A DNA stretch of 64,000 nt from Helopsaltes ochotensis (taxonomy: Eukaryota; Chordata; Aves; Passeriformes; Locustellidae), in assembly GCA_013400155.1 (NCBI GenBank), contig VXBM01000041.1:1817138-1881137 (forward strand), in the 5' to 3' direction. The notes under the pieces are model-generated. The model made no database searches. It saw nothing but the letters and a program-made list of their open reading frames with translations, and was not told where the DNA came from. The translations under genes were made by a program, and so were the position numbers. Positions 50,296 to 62,317 of this stretch are shown in pieces; the first letter of the stretch is position 1, and the number at the start of each line of letters is the position of its first letter.

Positions 50296-50354
50296 GTTGA
50301 TATCCGCTGTATCTATCTTAAACATGAGTTTCCAGTGTGTGGTGTTACCTCCAG
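50296..50354 (+). other. weak candidate exon (59 nt)
   Basis: A T-rich stretch with AG (tttttaccatgtacag, ending at 50295) precedes a 59-nt interval that ends CCAG before a good donor (GTAGGT from 50355). One frame is open throughout: VDIRCIYLKHEFPVCGVTS, plus two bases. The length is not a multiple of three and I recognise no protein family. Splice-like flanks of this quality also occur by chance in 64 kb. Confidence 0.12.
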
Positions 50355-52798
50355 GTAGGTTGCAAAAGGCACAGAGAATGCCCTTTTGATGAATTGTATA
50401 AGTCCAGTTCAATCATGGAAGTTGCTTCCTTTTAACAGAGGATTTTAACAATTGTCCCCTGACCAGCAGGTTAACTCTAGCCACCTCCAGCCCCTATGTG
50501 TGCCTAGGGATCTTAATTTATTGCAGTGCTTTCCCTTAGTCTAAAGCAAACTAACTGCAGTGTCACTTTTTCCCAGTTTGGAAAACATGCTTGTCAAGTT
50601 TTGGTTCAAATTTAGAATCCCCCACATGTTTTGCTTGCTACTGAAAGTATCTATTTCCTTGTCCATTAATTACATTTTTCTGAAATCTGCTTCCAATGAT
50701 ACACTTCCAACTACAAAAAGCATTTCCCTGCAGTACATATGCCTAGAAAGCCAGCATAATAAGCAGCTAAAGACAATGTTGACACACACACAGTGAAACA
50801 CCCCCAAAACACAGAACCAGGGCAGTCTATCAGATGGTCTGAACTGAGACAGTCACTCCAGAAGCAGTACTCCCATTTCAATGCTTGGTTATCTCAGACA
50901 ATCCATTTTCACTCTCCTCCACTCAAAAGTTAAGCAATCCAAGGCAGGAGAGGCTTTGAGGTTTTTTGACCCTTCTCAGTGACTTTTGTCAAGTAACAAA
51001 TAATAATTTTTTGGGGATAGAAATTATTTGTACAGCTTTTCTTCTGTTTTAAAGAGTTGTACTTTACTTTAATGTGCAGCTAAACAGGAATAGTGTGACA
51101 GGTAGAAAGGGAAAGTTTGGTATTCAGCAATCCCACCTTTGTCTGGTGGGTTATGGGGAGGAAGAACTGTGCTGTTCTCTCTCCAAATGTCAACATCTGC
51201 TAATCAAAACTCCATCAGTCCCTGCAGAGCAAAAAGATCTCTGCCCATGGTGACAAAGATGGCAAATAAAGGCTGGTTATATGTCTTAGCATTCAGTAAT
51301 ATTTGAGCTTATTCAGACTTAGAAAATAAAAAGATAGCCTGAAAATGCCAGAGATACAAAGTTAGGATTATGTTGGGGTGTTAGAGAGGAAAAAATGTTT
51401 ATTTAAGTGTACTGATTCCTCATGCAATTCCTGGTCTCAGATGTGTTCAGAATCAAGTTGCTGGAAGAGATCTATAGAAGACCCTGAAACCAAATCTCTC
51501 CCACCAGCTTTGTAGCCCTGCACTGCCTGGAGTGTGTGATCATCTCCAAAGGAGCTGAGTGATGTTTCTCTAAGAGTAAGGACCTTGGGCTTTTTGGTAG
51601 TTGCAGTAACTTTAAGAGTGAGAGCAGAGACTGTAACACAGTGGTCATTCAGAGCACCCTGGCATACAAACTCTCCCTCTCATCTTATTGTGCATTTTAA
51701 TATCCGTTAAGTGTTAGAGAGTCCTGTTATTCTCTGCTTCGCTGGCCTCAGAGTTTCTACTTCAGCCAGATCTCCTCAGTATTGGTGTTAATTGCCCATT
51801 TGAATCCCCGAGTCTCTGAACTTCCTCTCTCCCTGCAGAGGGTTCTCCTACACCCATCATGTGTGCTCTGTATTTCCAGACACCTCCCATGAGCTTTCTT
51901 GAAACGCATCTGAGTCTCCCCTGCTCCAGAGCACTGAAGGAGGCAGGGTCCAGTGAGGGCCAGGCTTCTCCCATCATCAGCCTTATGTGGAAGGGTCAGC
52001 CTTAGGAGACCAAAACTCAAGTTTGACTATAAGCAGAGCCTCCACAGAGCTATGGCGATGAATCATTTGTACTGGAGTGTGTTTTTACCCAAAATGCATG
52101 CAGCTTCTCTGCTGCAGAAAGAGCTATGCTGCAGAGGACAAAGGAGGCTGTCAGCAGTTTAAAAGTCATCCCATGCATCTGCTAACTTTCATTATTAAAT
52201 ATGGTTTCAAACAAGAATATTCTGTTTTCATGGGGAACTATGGATTTTTTTTATCTTGTAAGACAGAAGAAGGTCTCTATACACCTCTCTCTGTCATCAA
52301 CAAAAGAATTAATAAACACTTTTTGCCTTGTCAGGGAAGAAATAAAAGATACCTCAGAAGAGAACATCTCAGAAAGGTGAACACCTTTAAGTAAAATTTA
52401 CCCAGATTCTTTGCTTCAACTTATTTTTACCTAGCTCAATGCTTAGAGAAATGAATTTAGTATTCAGGTTACCTTACAAATATTACAGAAGACACCTACA
52501 AATTGTACAGTAACACCTTATTTTTCTTAATTCTTGCACTTTCCAGCAATATTTCTTTTGTCTACATGTTTGGTCATCTGTAGAAGTCACATTGAAAGGA
52601 CAAAAAAAAATTAAATTAGAAAATAATACAGGAACCAATTTTCAGCATGAGATAAACTCCATTTGGAGAAATAAGCAACAGAAGATCTGTGGTGGACCTG
52701 CAGAGAGACAAACCTGTAGCAGATATCAAATGGCACAAATCTTTACCAGGACTCCTATAAAGGAAGCACAAATATGCTGCTACTCCATGGGGCAAGTT
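50355..52798. other. non-coding, no feature recognised
   Basis: Mixed unique sequence. An AT-rich imperfect inverted repeat at about 50997-51030 (CAAATAAT/ATTATTTG) is minor. No gene is supported. Confidence 0.5.
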
Positions 52799-52864
52799 CC
52801 TTTAAGGAAAATGAGCAATACTGCACTGTTGGCTAATAGAACAGTATTGCTCATTTTCCAAAGG
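52799..52864. other. near-perfect 23-bp-stem hairpin (66 nt)
   Basis: The left arm GGAAAATGAGCAATACTG (52806-52823) and right arm CAGTATTGCTCATTTTCC (52842-52859) are exact reverse complements over 18 bp, separated by 18 nt. Outside a 2-nt bulge (AA, 52804-52805) the stem continues for 5 bp: CCTTT (52799-52803) with AAAGG (52860-52864). The spacer can also pair internally in part (ACTGTT with AACAGT). The size and shape fit a miRNA-like precursor or a foldback made by a template-switch mutation. No expression evidence is available and it matches no miRNA I recognise. Confidence 0.9.
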
Positions 52865-53159
52865 CATACTTGGCAAGGGAAGACAAACTGCGGAATAAAT
52901 GTCAAGAAGAGTAAGAACTGGGGAAGCAATGGCAAAACAAACATAAAGAACTGCCTCCAGATGTTTAGGCAGATCCCCTTTTCCTCTGATCAGAGTGGTG
53001 GAGCAAAACTGCAGCTGCTCTTGTGTCTGTTCAAGATTTGTATTAAAAATGAAAGCATCAGCATTTGCCTGTCCTGCTACAGGGTGTGTTAGAGTCACCA
53101 GGCTCCAGCAGAATATAATCTGCACATGGAGGTTAACATGGCTGAATCAATCTGATCAT
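52865..53159. other. non-coding, nothing recognised
   Basis: The window's longest open frame (52592-53092, 166 codons) runs through here and through the hairpin. It has no domain and is opposed by a 107-codon antisense frame. Confidence 0.5.
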
Positions 53160-53420
53160 GGATGAAAATTCAGCTGCTATCGATTCTCCTCGCTTGCACT
53201 GATTGCCCTTCCCGGGTCAGGATGGAAACCCATCCCATTGTTCAGTGAATACAGTATTCTGTTCACTACATCAATTACCCTGACCCCAGGGGGTCCAAAA
53301 GCCTCCCTGCTCACCCATTTACAGTGACAGCTGTCATGCTAATGAATCCACATTGACATTATAATTAAACCATTACACAAAGTGAGGCCTCACTCTCAGC
53401 TGTACAGCCAACACACACAA
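53160..53420. promoter_or_regulatory. candidate enhancer with a cluster of palindromic TF-like sites
   Basis: Within 121 bp there are three exact dyads: GAATACAGTATTC (53247-53259), GACCCCAGGGGGTC (53282-53295; 6-bp arms, AG centre) and TGACAGCTGTCA (53325-53336). An octamer-like ATGCTAAT (53336-53343) and a TAATTA core (53362-53367) follow. TGACAGCTGTCA is the known paired-site form bound by TALE homeodomain proteins (TGIF/MEIS). The block is complex, repeat-free and free of microsatellites. Regulatory function is inference from the motif cluster. Confidence 0.4.
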
Positions 53421-54951
53421 GGCCACTTTGGAGAGGTTACCTATTAAAAATGTAGTATAGTAAGAGGAGGTATCCATCAAGTTTTAGAAGACGAAAATGG
53501 AGGCAGAAGATGCAAACTTAAAGAGAGGTTAGAAAACAAAGACAACCCTTGAAGTGACTTTTGTTTTCTTCTTTTTAGGGTGGTGTTTGCTGAAGTAGTT
53601 TCATAATAGATTCCTGACAAGTCTCCTTTTGAAGTACATCTTACAGAATAAGAACTATTGCAGGACAATAGCAAACTTCACAAACAGAAGCACAAACATC
53701 CCCACACCCTCTGCACTCACCTCACCTGAGCTAGAGGTCGCACACATCACAACCAGACGGATAAAAAGCAAGCAGAATATACACCAGTTGATGCATACAT
53801 ATGACAACTGCTCAAGAGGAAGAGGGAGCTGCTAGGTGTCACATTTCCATTCTGCTTAGCTGAAGTCCTGCTCCATAGGGGCACTGCAACTCTCCTCAAA
53901 TCATAATCCGCTGACTTCCTTTTCATACAGTGCACCCTTTTCAACTTTGGCCAGTACTGACCAACAGTTTCCAAAGGGGTTTTTTTGTAGTAATGGATTG
54001 GATAAATAGAGTTTCCTATCATCCAAAGGGCTGTTGCTCTTCACAGACTGAAGTGTAGATAGATGGAGAAGGCTGGAAAAGAAAAATATTGATGTTTAGG
54101 AAAAGAAAAAATGCTCTTTTGCACTATCCTGTGAGTACTGTGATCTTCCCAAGTAATACTTTACAGTTGTATAGCAGCCTATTACATAAAATGTAGTAGT
54201 CACTGAAACATTTTGTTCTAAGGAAATATGAATTACATGTGCTCATCTAGATGGAGAGACCTACAGAAGGCAGTGTTATAAGGAGCATAGAGGTCATCAG
54301 TTTGATAGTCTGAAGTCACACAGTCTGGCCTGGACAAGACAAGAGAGTCCTCTACCCATATTTAGTTTATCAGGAGTCTCTCACTGGAGTCTGAGTACCA
54401 GAGGATTTAAAAACTGTGTTTTGTTTTTTTAAATACAATACATTTGAGTCCAGTGAAAAGCTCTGGGATATTATTCCATGTTGCTGTTTGGGAGCAAATA
54501 CTCATACTTAAGTACTAAAAAGCACTCAGTGTAATGCTTTATCTCAGGTTTTCAAACTTGGTAAATTTAAGGGCATGGCTGTCGTTCAACAGGAGAGATT
54601 ATCTGAACTTACTTTGAGGCCTTTGTTATCATCCTGAAATGATTTCAGATCAGAATGAAGAGGAATCAATGAGTTCCTGGGACTATGTACCAGCCTCTGC
54701 ATCTGCATTGTATGTCTTCAGCAGAATTCAGCTTTCATGTAACCCAGCAATTCTTGGTGGCAGATGATTAAGCTATGAAGACTTGACTTCTCTGCCCCTC
54801 CAGGCCATTAAAAGCTGCCAAAAATGCACCTTGTTGGCTTCTAGTAACTAAGAAGGTCATATGGCTTCTGCACCTACCATGTTAAATACATTCCTCCCAA
54901 AATTCATGGCAAAGAGTCAGTTATACACACCATTCCTGCCCATCCCCTCCA

Positions 54952-54952
<1 letters not shown>
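53421..54952. other. non-coding, no feature recognised
   Basis: No gene, repeat or RNA is supported. Confidence 0.55.

Positions 54953-55027
<75 letters not shown>
54953..55027 (+). repeat. 75-nt A homopolymer
   Basis: This is an uninterrupted run of 75 A between 'catcccctccac' and 'gcgctagacttt'. No polyadenylation signal or target-site duplication is seen. Confidence 0.95.
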
Positions 55028-55028
<1 letters not shown>

Positions 55029-57239
55029 CGCTAGACTTTGTTTTTAATTATTGAGACAAAAAATTAATTCAGATTTTAAAATTCAGGTTCCCTACAATAG
55101 ATGGAGATGTTCCAGTCATTTTTCCCATTGAAAGAGAGCACATTTCACCACTTCTAATAGTTTTTAGAGTTACCTTTTCCAACCGATAAGCCTGCATGTT
55201 TCTTTCATCTCCTCTCTACAGAAGATCACCCCACATCCCAAAGTGAAAAATAGAAAGGAGTAGACATAAAAGGCAGGCCGTGGAGTTAAACACTCGCAAG
55301 TTGGGAAGTGCCAAAACCATGGCTACCCTGTGACCCTTAAATCAGCCCATGGGTGGTGAACAGGTTGCAGTGTGTTTAACGTTGTTATCTGCACAGACCT
55401 CACTCAGTACACAAGGAACATGCCCAGCTATGCAGCAGCCATCAGTAGAAGAAGAATGAAAAATTCTTAAAAATCACAGGAAGCCCCAAGGAAGCGCACA
55501 CTGGGAATATCGTGTGGCATCATGTGGTCTTTCACATAAATGATCAGAAGAGCTAAAATTCTTAAATCTCCCATTATCATATTAAGCCAGTCCAAAGCAA
55601 ACATTTAGTACTGGAAGGGGATATAACCTGGTGAAGTTATGGGCAGTTGGACCTTGGTCAACAATTTCAGCAGCAGGTTACCCTTCCAGTCCTACTTATA
55701 ACACTGCATGAACAGAACAAGACTTTAGAAATTGATTTTATTTTTTGCTTTTAAATGAGCATAGTTCCTTTGCCTTCCCTGGGGCTATGCAAGTCTACAG
55801 AAGCTGAAGACTGCCTGTAATGTATGTTGTGTTATTCTGGTTTCCTAAACTGTACTTTGAATGATGGATGGGAGGCTGAGGCAGCTGATAACAATGCTAA
55901 ATGGTGAGAGACCAAATATGCACCAGTAGCTCAGCTAAAATTGTGTAGCTGGCATAGAACTGGGCTTGGGTTGAGAAACAGATGAAGTGTCCTGAGAGTG
56001 TGTCAGCCCTGGAGTCCTTGAAATGTGGGGTTTTTTTGCAAAACTTCTTTCTGTTGGGGGATGGGGCAAAGTGAAGAGTGTGACTTTTAAAAGCCGTGAA
56101 CATGAGGGCTTCTGATCAAGGATGCAATCAATAGACCAATAACAGTAATATGAAACAAATCAAGGGTATAGGCTGTTGGAATCAGCTTGCTCCTCTCTGA
56201 AAGGGGAGGGTGCACAAGCAGGGAGGGCATCTGCATGTTTTGTGCTACTTTTGTGTCCCCGGGACAGATCCACCTATATGCCTCAGAAGGAGTTTAGATC
56301 TTTTTAAAAGACCTGACATTTTTACAGTGGAATTCTTCTCTTCCAGAGTCTGCATACTGCACCTCAAGGAGCTCAGTTAGGTGCAGCTATTCTCTTTTGA
56401 GAATCTTTTTCTATTCTCCTTTAGTCTTAATCTGGTGTATCTATGGGATCTGTGGTGCCTATCCTCTGGTGCAACAATTTGCTAAAGTCATCCCAAATCC
56501 ACAAGTACTGACAGACCAGAACATTAATGTTTTCCCCATCAGAACCTTTCTACATGTGGACAAAATCCAAAACATTTTTGCCAAGATAAGTACTTAGAAG
56601 TGCTGGAACACTGGCTAAAAAGAGTTTCCCTTCTGCCTTGGTACATTTATCAAATTCTAATGGTAGGAAAGACATCAGTGACCAAGACATGGTGTTATGC
56701 TGTGAAATAGCTGGTCTCAGCTGAAGCAAGACAACTTGATCTGGAAGGCAAAGTCATATGGAGCAAAGACTTAATAGGCTCCAGGATAAGATACTTCAGA
56801 AAATAAATCTAAGCATGAGTTTTTAGTCTTGTTTTTCTGTTCTTAATATTTTAAGAACTAATATTATTCTAACACAACATTTACTCATTCAGCATATTTA
56901 CAATATGGCTAAGGCCTCCGGATATTTCTGAGCTACAACCAATCAATGATGCTTGGGCTTGAGCATTCAGTCAAGACAGAGGCAGAGAAGGAGGCAAAGA
57001 AGTCAGTAAGTCGAAAACCTCATTTTTGCATTTCAATATTTTTCCTCTATTCGTCTGTGTCAGTTTTAACAATGAGGAGAGCTGCTTTCAGTGCTCTATC
57101 CCTTTTTACTGATGGGTCCCAAAGATCCCCCCAGTGCAATCCTTACTGCCTGAAATTTTACAAGATCCCCACAGCTCTTCAATTACCTTCGTTGGCCTGT
57201 CAAGACTCCAGCATCTCAAATTCAGTTAGCTGGTGTTTG
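55028..57239. other. non-coding, no feature recognised
   Basis: Mixed unique sequence with chance open frames up to 116 codons. No gene or repeat is recognised. Confidence 0.5.
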
Positions 57240-57620
57240 GACCTCTGCCAAGGGCCAGCCTTTGCTCCTAATGACAGCCAGCTGAGGGGACACTGAGAGG
57301 GGCTGAATTCAATTTGCAGGCCCTCTAATCTGATTAGGGGAGCAGGGTTTTTATTTTCTCCAAAGTTTGCAGTAGCCAGGATGAATGATGGCCAAAGGAT
57401 GAGCTGTCAACATCAACAAAGACTTGGAGACAAAAGAAAAAAAATGAGGGGGTATAAAAAAATTTTTTTAGAAGAGAAATGAGTCTGCTGTGATTGACAG
57501 CATAGCGAGCTGTTGAGTGAATTGTTCAGGTGACAATGTTGTGTTTGCAGAGTGTCACTCTGTGTGGGCTGTTAAAGCAGGAATGGATCCAGCTACCAGG
57601 CAGATGTCAAATTCCAAGGA
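57240..57620. promoter_or_regulatory. candidate enhancer with paired bicoid-type site and PBX-MEIS decamer
   Basis: CTAATCTGATTAG (57325-57337) is a perfect 13-bp palindrome containing TAATC-N-GATTA. This is the head-to-head arrangement bound by K50 (OTX/PITX/GSC-type) homeodomain dimers. TGATTGACAG at 57491-57500 is exactly the composite decamer known for PBX-MEIS/PREP heterodimers. The surrounding sequence is complex and repeat-free apart from a short A/T patch near 57455-57470. The motifs are seen directly; the enhancer call is inference. Confidence 0.4.
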
Positions 57621-60399
57621 CAGCTTTTCTTTTTTTTCTAAATAGATCCAGTGTCCAGCCTCTAATAAATATTGCATTGCTCTCCCATCTAGGTCTAGAG
57701 TATGTAATACTTTCTCTGTATTCTACTTTATGATATTCTATTATAACTACTCAGCTGCAACAAAAACCTTTTCTATTGCCACAAGCACACTACAATTTTT
57801 CTTTCTTCTACATCTGAGCATTTTGTCTTCTTGAATGGACTTGAGAATCATTCTGCTAAAGGCATGTATCACTCCACATTAAAGCCATCTCCTCAAACGT
57901 GCAGGTTTTACTTGATTCACTTCATATTTTGGTTATGACACTTTCTCACCATGGTTTTCCTAAAGTTTGAACACCTTGCCCAATCAGTTAATCTTTTTTT
58001 TTGGTACCACCATAACATGAGCCTGGAGGAAGACAGAGGAGCTGTTGTAATTCTGCAGGCTCTGCTCTTCCTCTCACAACACCTACTGACTCTGCATGCA
58101 TTTATTTCTATTCACTTAAGTCAGATCCTGAGGACAATTATTAAAAAAAATTCCCTGATGAACAAGTACAGAGCAGGCTTAGACACCAATTCATTATAAA
58201 AGGCCCATAACACAACACAAGAGATATTTATACTTTCAGGATTTCCATATGGAAAGTTTTTGTTGTCTAGAATCCATCTCATAAACTATGAGCAAAGCAA
58301 GCACATTTGGAGAAGGAAATGCTAAGGGAGAGCCCTGATTCCAGACCCGACCCTCCAATATCACAGCATTCTTGACTTGGAGAGTAGAATGACATCAATG
58401 TTTCATAGCCCTGTAAAGATCATGATGACTTTAGCTATCCATGGGAATCCCTGAAAAGTATACATTTTTCAGAGAGAGGGGCTTCTGAAGTGGAAAGATA
58501 AGATTCTTCCAGGCCCTCATTGTACCTCCAAGGCAACATAATGGTTAGCAAAGCACTTGGCTCAAGTGACACATCACCTTTTCTCATCACCCTGTAATAC
58601 CCACCACAAAAATTCACTCTCATCCTATGAGCACATCAACAGGCAGAGCACCATGAAGAGACAATTTTGGCTATCAGACCTGGGAAGTGAGTCTGAACTA
58701 CTAGCAAGTAGGAATCAAATCACCACCATCACAGCTTGACCTGAGAGCAGCAGGACAGGCATGGTCTCAGAGATGACCAGGCAGGAGCTGGTCGTGTCCC
58801 AAGGGCTGTGCATCAGTCACAGGAGAAAGGGAACATGACATTGCTCAGGAAAGCAGCACATAGTCCTGTGAAGAGAGGCATAAAGCAGGTGCATCATTTC
58901 CTTGGTGTCTGAAGGTGCAAAAAAGGGGACTGGTTTTGAGATATCTTAAAGGTACTTCAAGAAGAGAAAAGCAAAAAACCAAGACATGTATATCATAGAG
59001 AAAGGGCTGTTGTCAAAACCACAAACAGAGAGAATGAAAACAAAAATGGTAATAAATCTATTCTCCCATAAGCAATATCATGAGTTGCACACAAGGCTGC
59101 CCTTGTAGCAGGAATCTAACTTTGCTAGCAATTTTGACCCACTTGCCATCCTGAAATATTTTGGCGCACTGCCTCAGGTAGGACTTCCCCTAACAATAAT
59201 TTCATGATGGAGAGTTCGTGAAGAGGTACCTCTCTGCCATGTGCAGAGCTCTATGGTCTCCTGTGCTCGAGAGTGGAGGCTTAGCATTTGGGAAGTAGCT
59301 TGTCATCTCATCAAGAATGTGCTTTCTTCCTCTGCCCATATTCAAACCCTCTGCAAAAATAAAGTAATGCTTACAAATGTTCAGCTGGAACATATTAGCT
59401 TGCCTGCAAAGATCCCTGATGGTTCCTTGCTCTAACCTCCCTTAGTTCTTGCATTCAACTGGATTAGGCTGTCTCCACAGAACATCCCAGGGCTAAAGGG
59501 CCAAGTGAAATGCTTGTTGCAATTATTCTTTTCTCCTGTCTATCTGGGGTCTCCGTGGAGCCAGACAGGAGAGCTGACAGCAGCTGCCTGTGTTGTGCCC
59601 TCTGCTTCCCATGATAATGTTCTGGCAGAGAAGAATGAAAGCAGCCTCACAAAGCTGCAATGGGGTGAATAAACAGAGAAGAGGAAGGAGACAAGAAGAT
59701 GAAGCTCAGATGAACGAAAAAAGAACATAGGAAAGGAGATACAAAAGCAGATGTGGACACATCGACAGGAAGAGCAGCAGCTGGGAAGAGCAGTTTTGGA
59801 GCAGGTGAAAAGCTGAAAAGAAAGACACACTGGCCTTCTGGAGCCTGGAATAAGCACAGAGGATGCCCTTTGCAGTCTAATAGCAATAACAGAACTCTAA
59901 CCTCTTATAAATTACATCTTGAGCTTCGCTATTGCAAGAACCATGATCCCATTTTACTATTCTCAATATGTTGCAAACTTTACATGGGTAGGAAATTACA
60001 ACCCAAATGTCATAGTAGCAGAAAGGAAAGGCTGCAAAATGAAAAACCCTAATGCCAGAAAGTGACAGAATTAGTCACTGATGTCTTTTAATCTGAGCTT
60101 GTACAACAAAACTGTCACCTGTGCTTGCTATTTGCTTTACACTCTTATTGAGAATAAAGTCACCAGTATGGATACCTTGCCTTTATATTGGCATCCATCC
60201 ATTCAGAAGCATTAAATTACAGAACACATCATCCTATCAGCAACACTACAAGTTAGATGCCAAGTGTGCATTCCATATTCTAGAGCTATCTTTATAGTCT
60301 AATAAGACTTCGAAAAGCCAAGCCAGACAAAGAATGGAGATGGAAAAGGCGAAAGCATTGAGCATCCTAAAAAGCCCCTGGATGACAAAACTTAAAATG
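57621..60399. other. non-coding, no feature recognised
   Basis: No repeat or gene is recognised. Sense/antisense open frames near 59540-60052 are mutually overlapping and unlike any known family. Confidence 0.5.
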
Positions 60400-60630
60400 A
60401 TGGTGCATATGTTTACATCTTATTTGAGGTCATTAATGCAGTTACACCATGGGAACATTTGGCCCATCATTCATAATATCCAGAAGATGAAGAAGAGTAT
60501 CACACTTAATTGAAACCCTTGTCAAAATGAAAAATTAATTATCCTCCAAAGATTCTCTGTCAAACTGTCTCTTTCTATTTGCCGCATCAGGGTAATATCA
60601 GCAAAGCAGCTCTGCAAGTCTATGCTACCA
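60400..60630. promoter_or_regulatory. candidate AT-rich conserved non-coding block
   Basis: TGTTTAC (60410-60416), TTAATT near 60507 and TTAATTA (60535-60541) lie in complex AT-rich sequence with no repeat character. This resembles vertebrate conserved non-coding elements in composition only. Confidence 0.2.
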
Positions 60631-62317
60631 AGAAATGTATTATATTATGGAAAAGTAACAAAGGCAGGAGCCAAGTCAGGAATTCTGCTATGAAGAACAC
60701 TTTCTCCAGACAATACCTACTCCAAAAACAAACCCATTTTTAACAGGGTATTGGATAAGTATCAGGTATTGCAGTTGGAGTATGTCTGTCTGAACTCGAA
60801 AGAAGAGTTTCTGAGAAGCAGAAAGGATCATCACAACGTTATGGGATGGTCCCACAGCCTGGACATTCTGCCAGATAAGGAAAGTTTGGGCTCTGCTTTG
60901 AGTAAAAGCAACAAAATTCTGTGCTGAAAGAAAGGACCAGGAGGTCATTGCTTGCTTTGGATTCCTGCTGCCTCTGCAAACAATCCAGAAACCCTCCAGG
61001 GCAACAGGAAACAAGGACAGGGACTTCTATATCTGAAATACTACTGATGGATGGTACAATAATTTCATGTCCATCCTTCTTCTTAACCAGGAAAGCAACA
61101 GCATCCCAGGCAGGACTCACACACCTCCAACTCTGTGACCCCTTTTCCAAAAGGGACAAGAAAAACTAAACAGAGCACTTTGATAGAAGGCACAGATAAC
61201 AAAGACAGTTGCCATCTGCCCAGTCCCAATCAGAAACATTCATTCAGTTTCTAAGTCTTCCTCAAGCAAAGGTCTACATTTTCCATTTGCCCAGATATTT
61301 GCTTTCTCCCCTGCCAAGCACTAACCCTGAGACAGAAAAAGCAAAGTTCCAAGTGCCTGTTAAAGGCCCCAGTCTACCAAACCTAGAGCAGAGAAAGACC
61401 CCTGGCTTTTTTCACTTGCGCCACATTATCACAGAAAGGTGGATTAGAAGTTATCTCAGCTCTGCTTTCTTTCAGAGCTCCTTGGCAACACTGCCACCAA
61501 GATATAAATATGCACACGCAAAAATTTACAGCAGGCGTATGTGCACGCACACACACAAGCCAATAGGCAAAAACATTTTAAGGCACGGGGAAGATATGGC
61601 CAGGAAGGCAAAGGACTTCATGAAATTCTGGAAAGAGGGGAATATATTATGCTCTTCTTGAAATTCAGCTTTATTTAAGGGTTAAAAAAAAAATAAAAAC
61701 CCCACCACAGAAAATAACTAACTTCACAATTGTCCTACCTACCACCAGCAAGTTTCACACATTGCAAGGGGCCAGCAGAAGTTTCAGGTCTCCATTGTAT
61801 AAAATATAACTTAAATGAAAAAGACTTAATTTGACTGAAGTAAGGTTGACAAAAGCCTAACTCAACCTCAGTATTCAATAGCACAGTAATCATAGGGCTG
61901 TAGGCAAGAGAGCTTCAAGAGAGCTTCCCATCTCTGAGAGTAGCAGGCAAGTAACATTTCAAGGACCATTTATTACTTTTCTACACTTTAGGAGGCCATT
62001 AGCACTTGCACCAAGGACAATAACACACTGGTGTTACCGTTTCCATTCAGCTGTGGCAACAGCACAGGAGGATAACATGCACCAGGCTCGTACACAATAT
62101 GCCACGGTGTCCTGTGCAAGCAGAAGCCCAGCAAACAAACATACTGCTGTCACTCATGCCCAAAAGGGACAAATGAGCCCACCACACCAATTCCCCATGC
62201 ACAGCCAGTGACAGACACCTTGTTATCCAGCTCCACAGAGTACCAAAAGTTGTTCTCAGCAAAGGCCAAGACAAAGGCTGCTCACCATAAGCTTCTTATA
62301 GCCTTGTTTTCTTTCAG
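60631..62317. other. non-coding, no feature recognised
   Basis: A 150-codon open frame (61209-61661) and several 82-108-codon frames show no domain. A short CA-rich patch lies near 61535-61557. No gene is supported. Confidence 0.5.

Noticed and set aside
52592..53092. Longest open frame in the window (166 codons)
   Set aside because: No recognisable domain, an antisense frame overlaps it, it passes through the inverted repeat, and its length is plausible by chance in six frames of 64 kb.
60839..61159. Minus-strand 'SPAWDAVAFLVKKKDG' reminiscent of a retroviral reverse-transcriptase start
   Set aside because: The expected following motifs are absent and no LTR, primer-binding site or other pol fragment is nearby; treated as coincidence.
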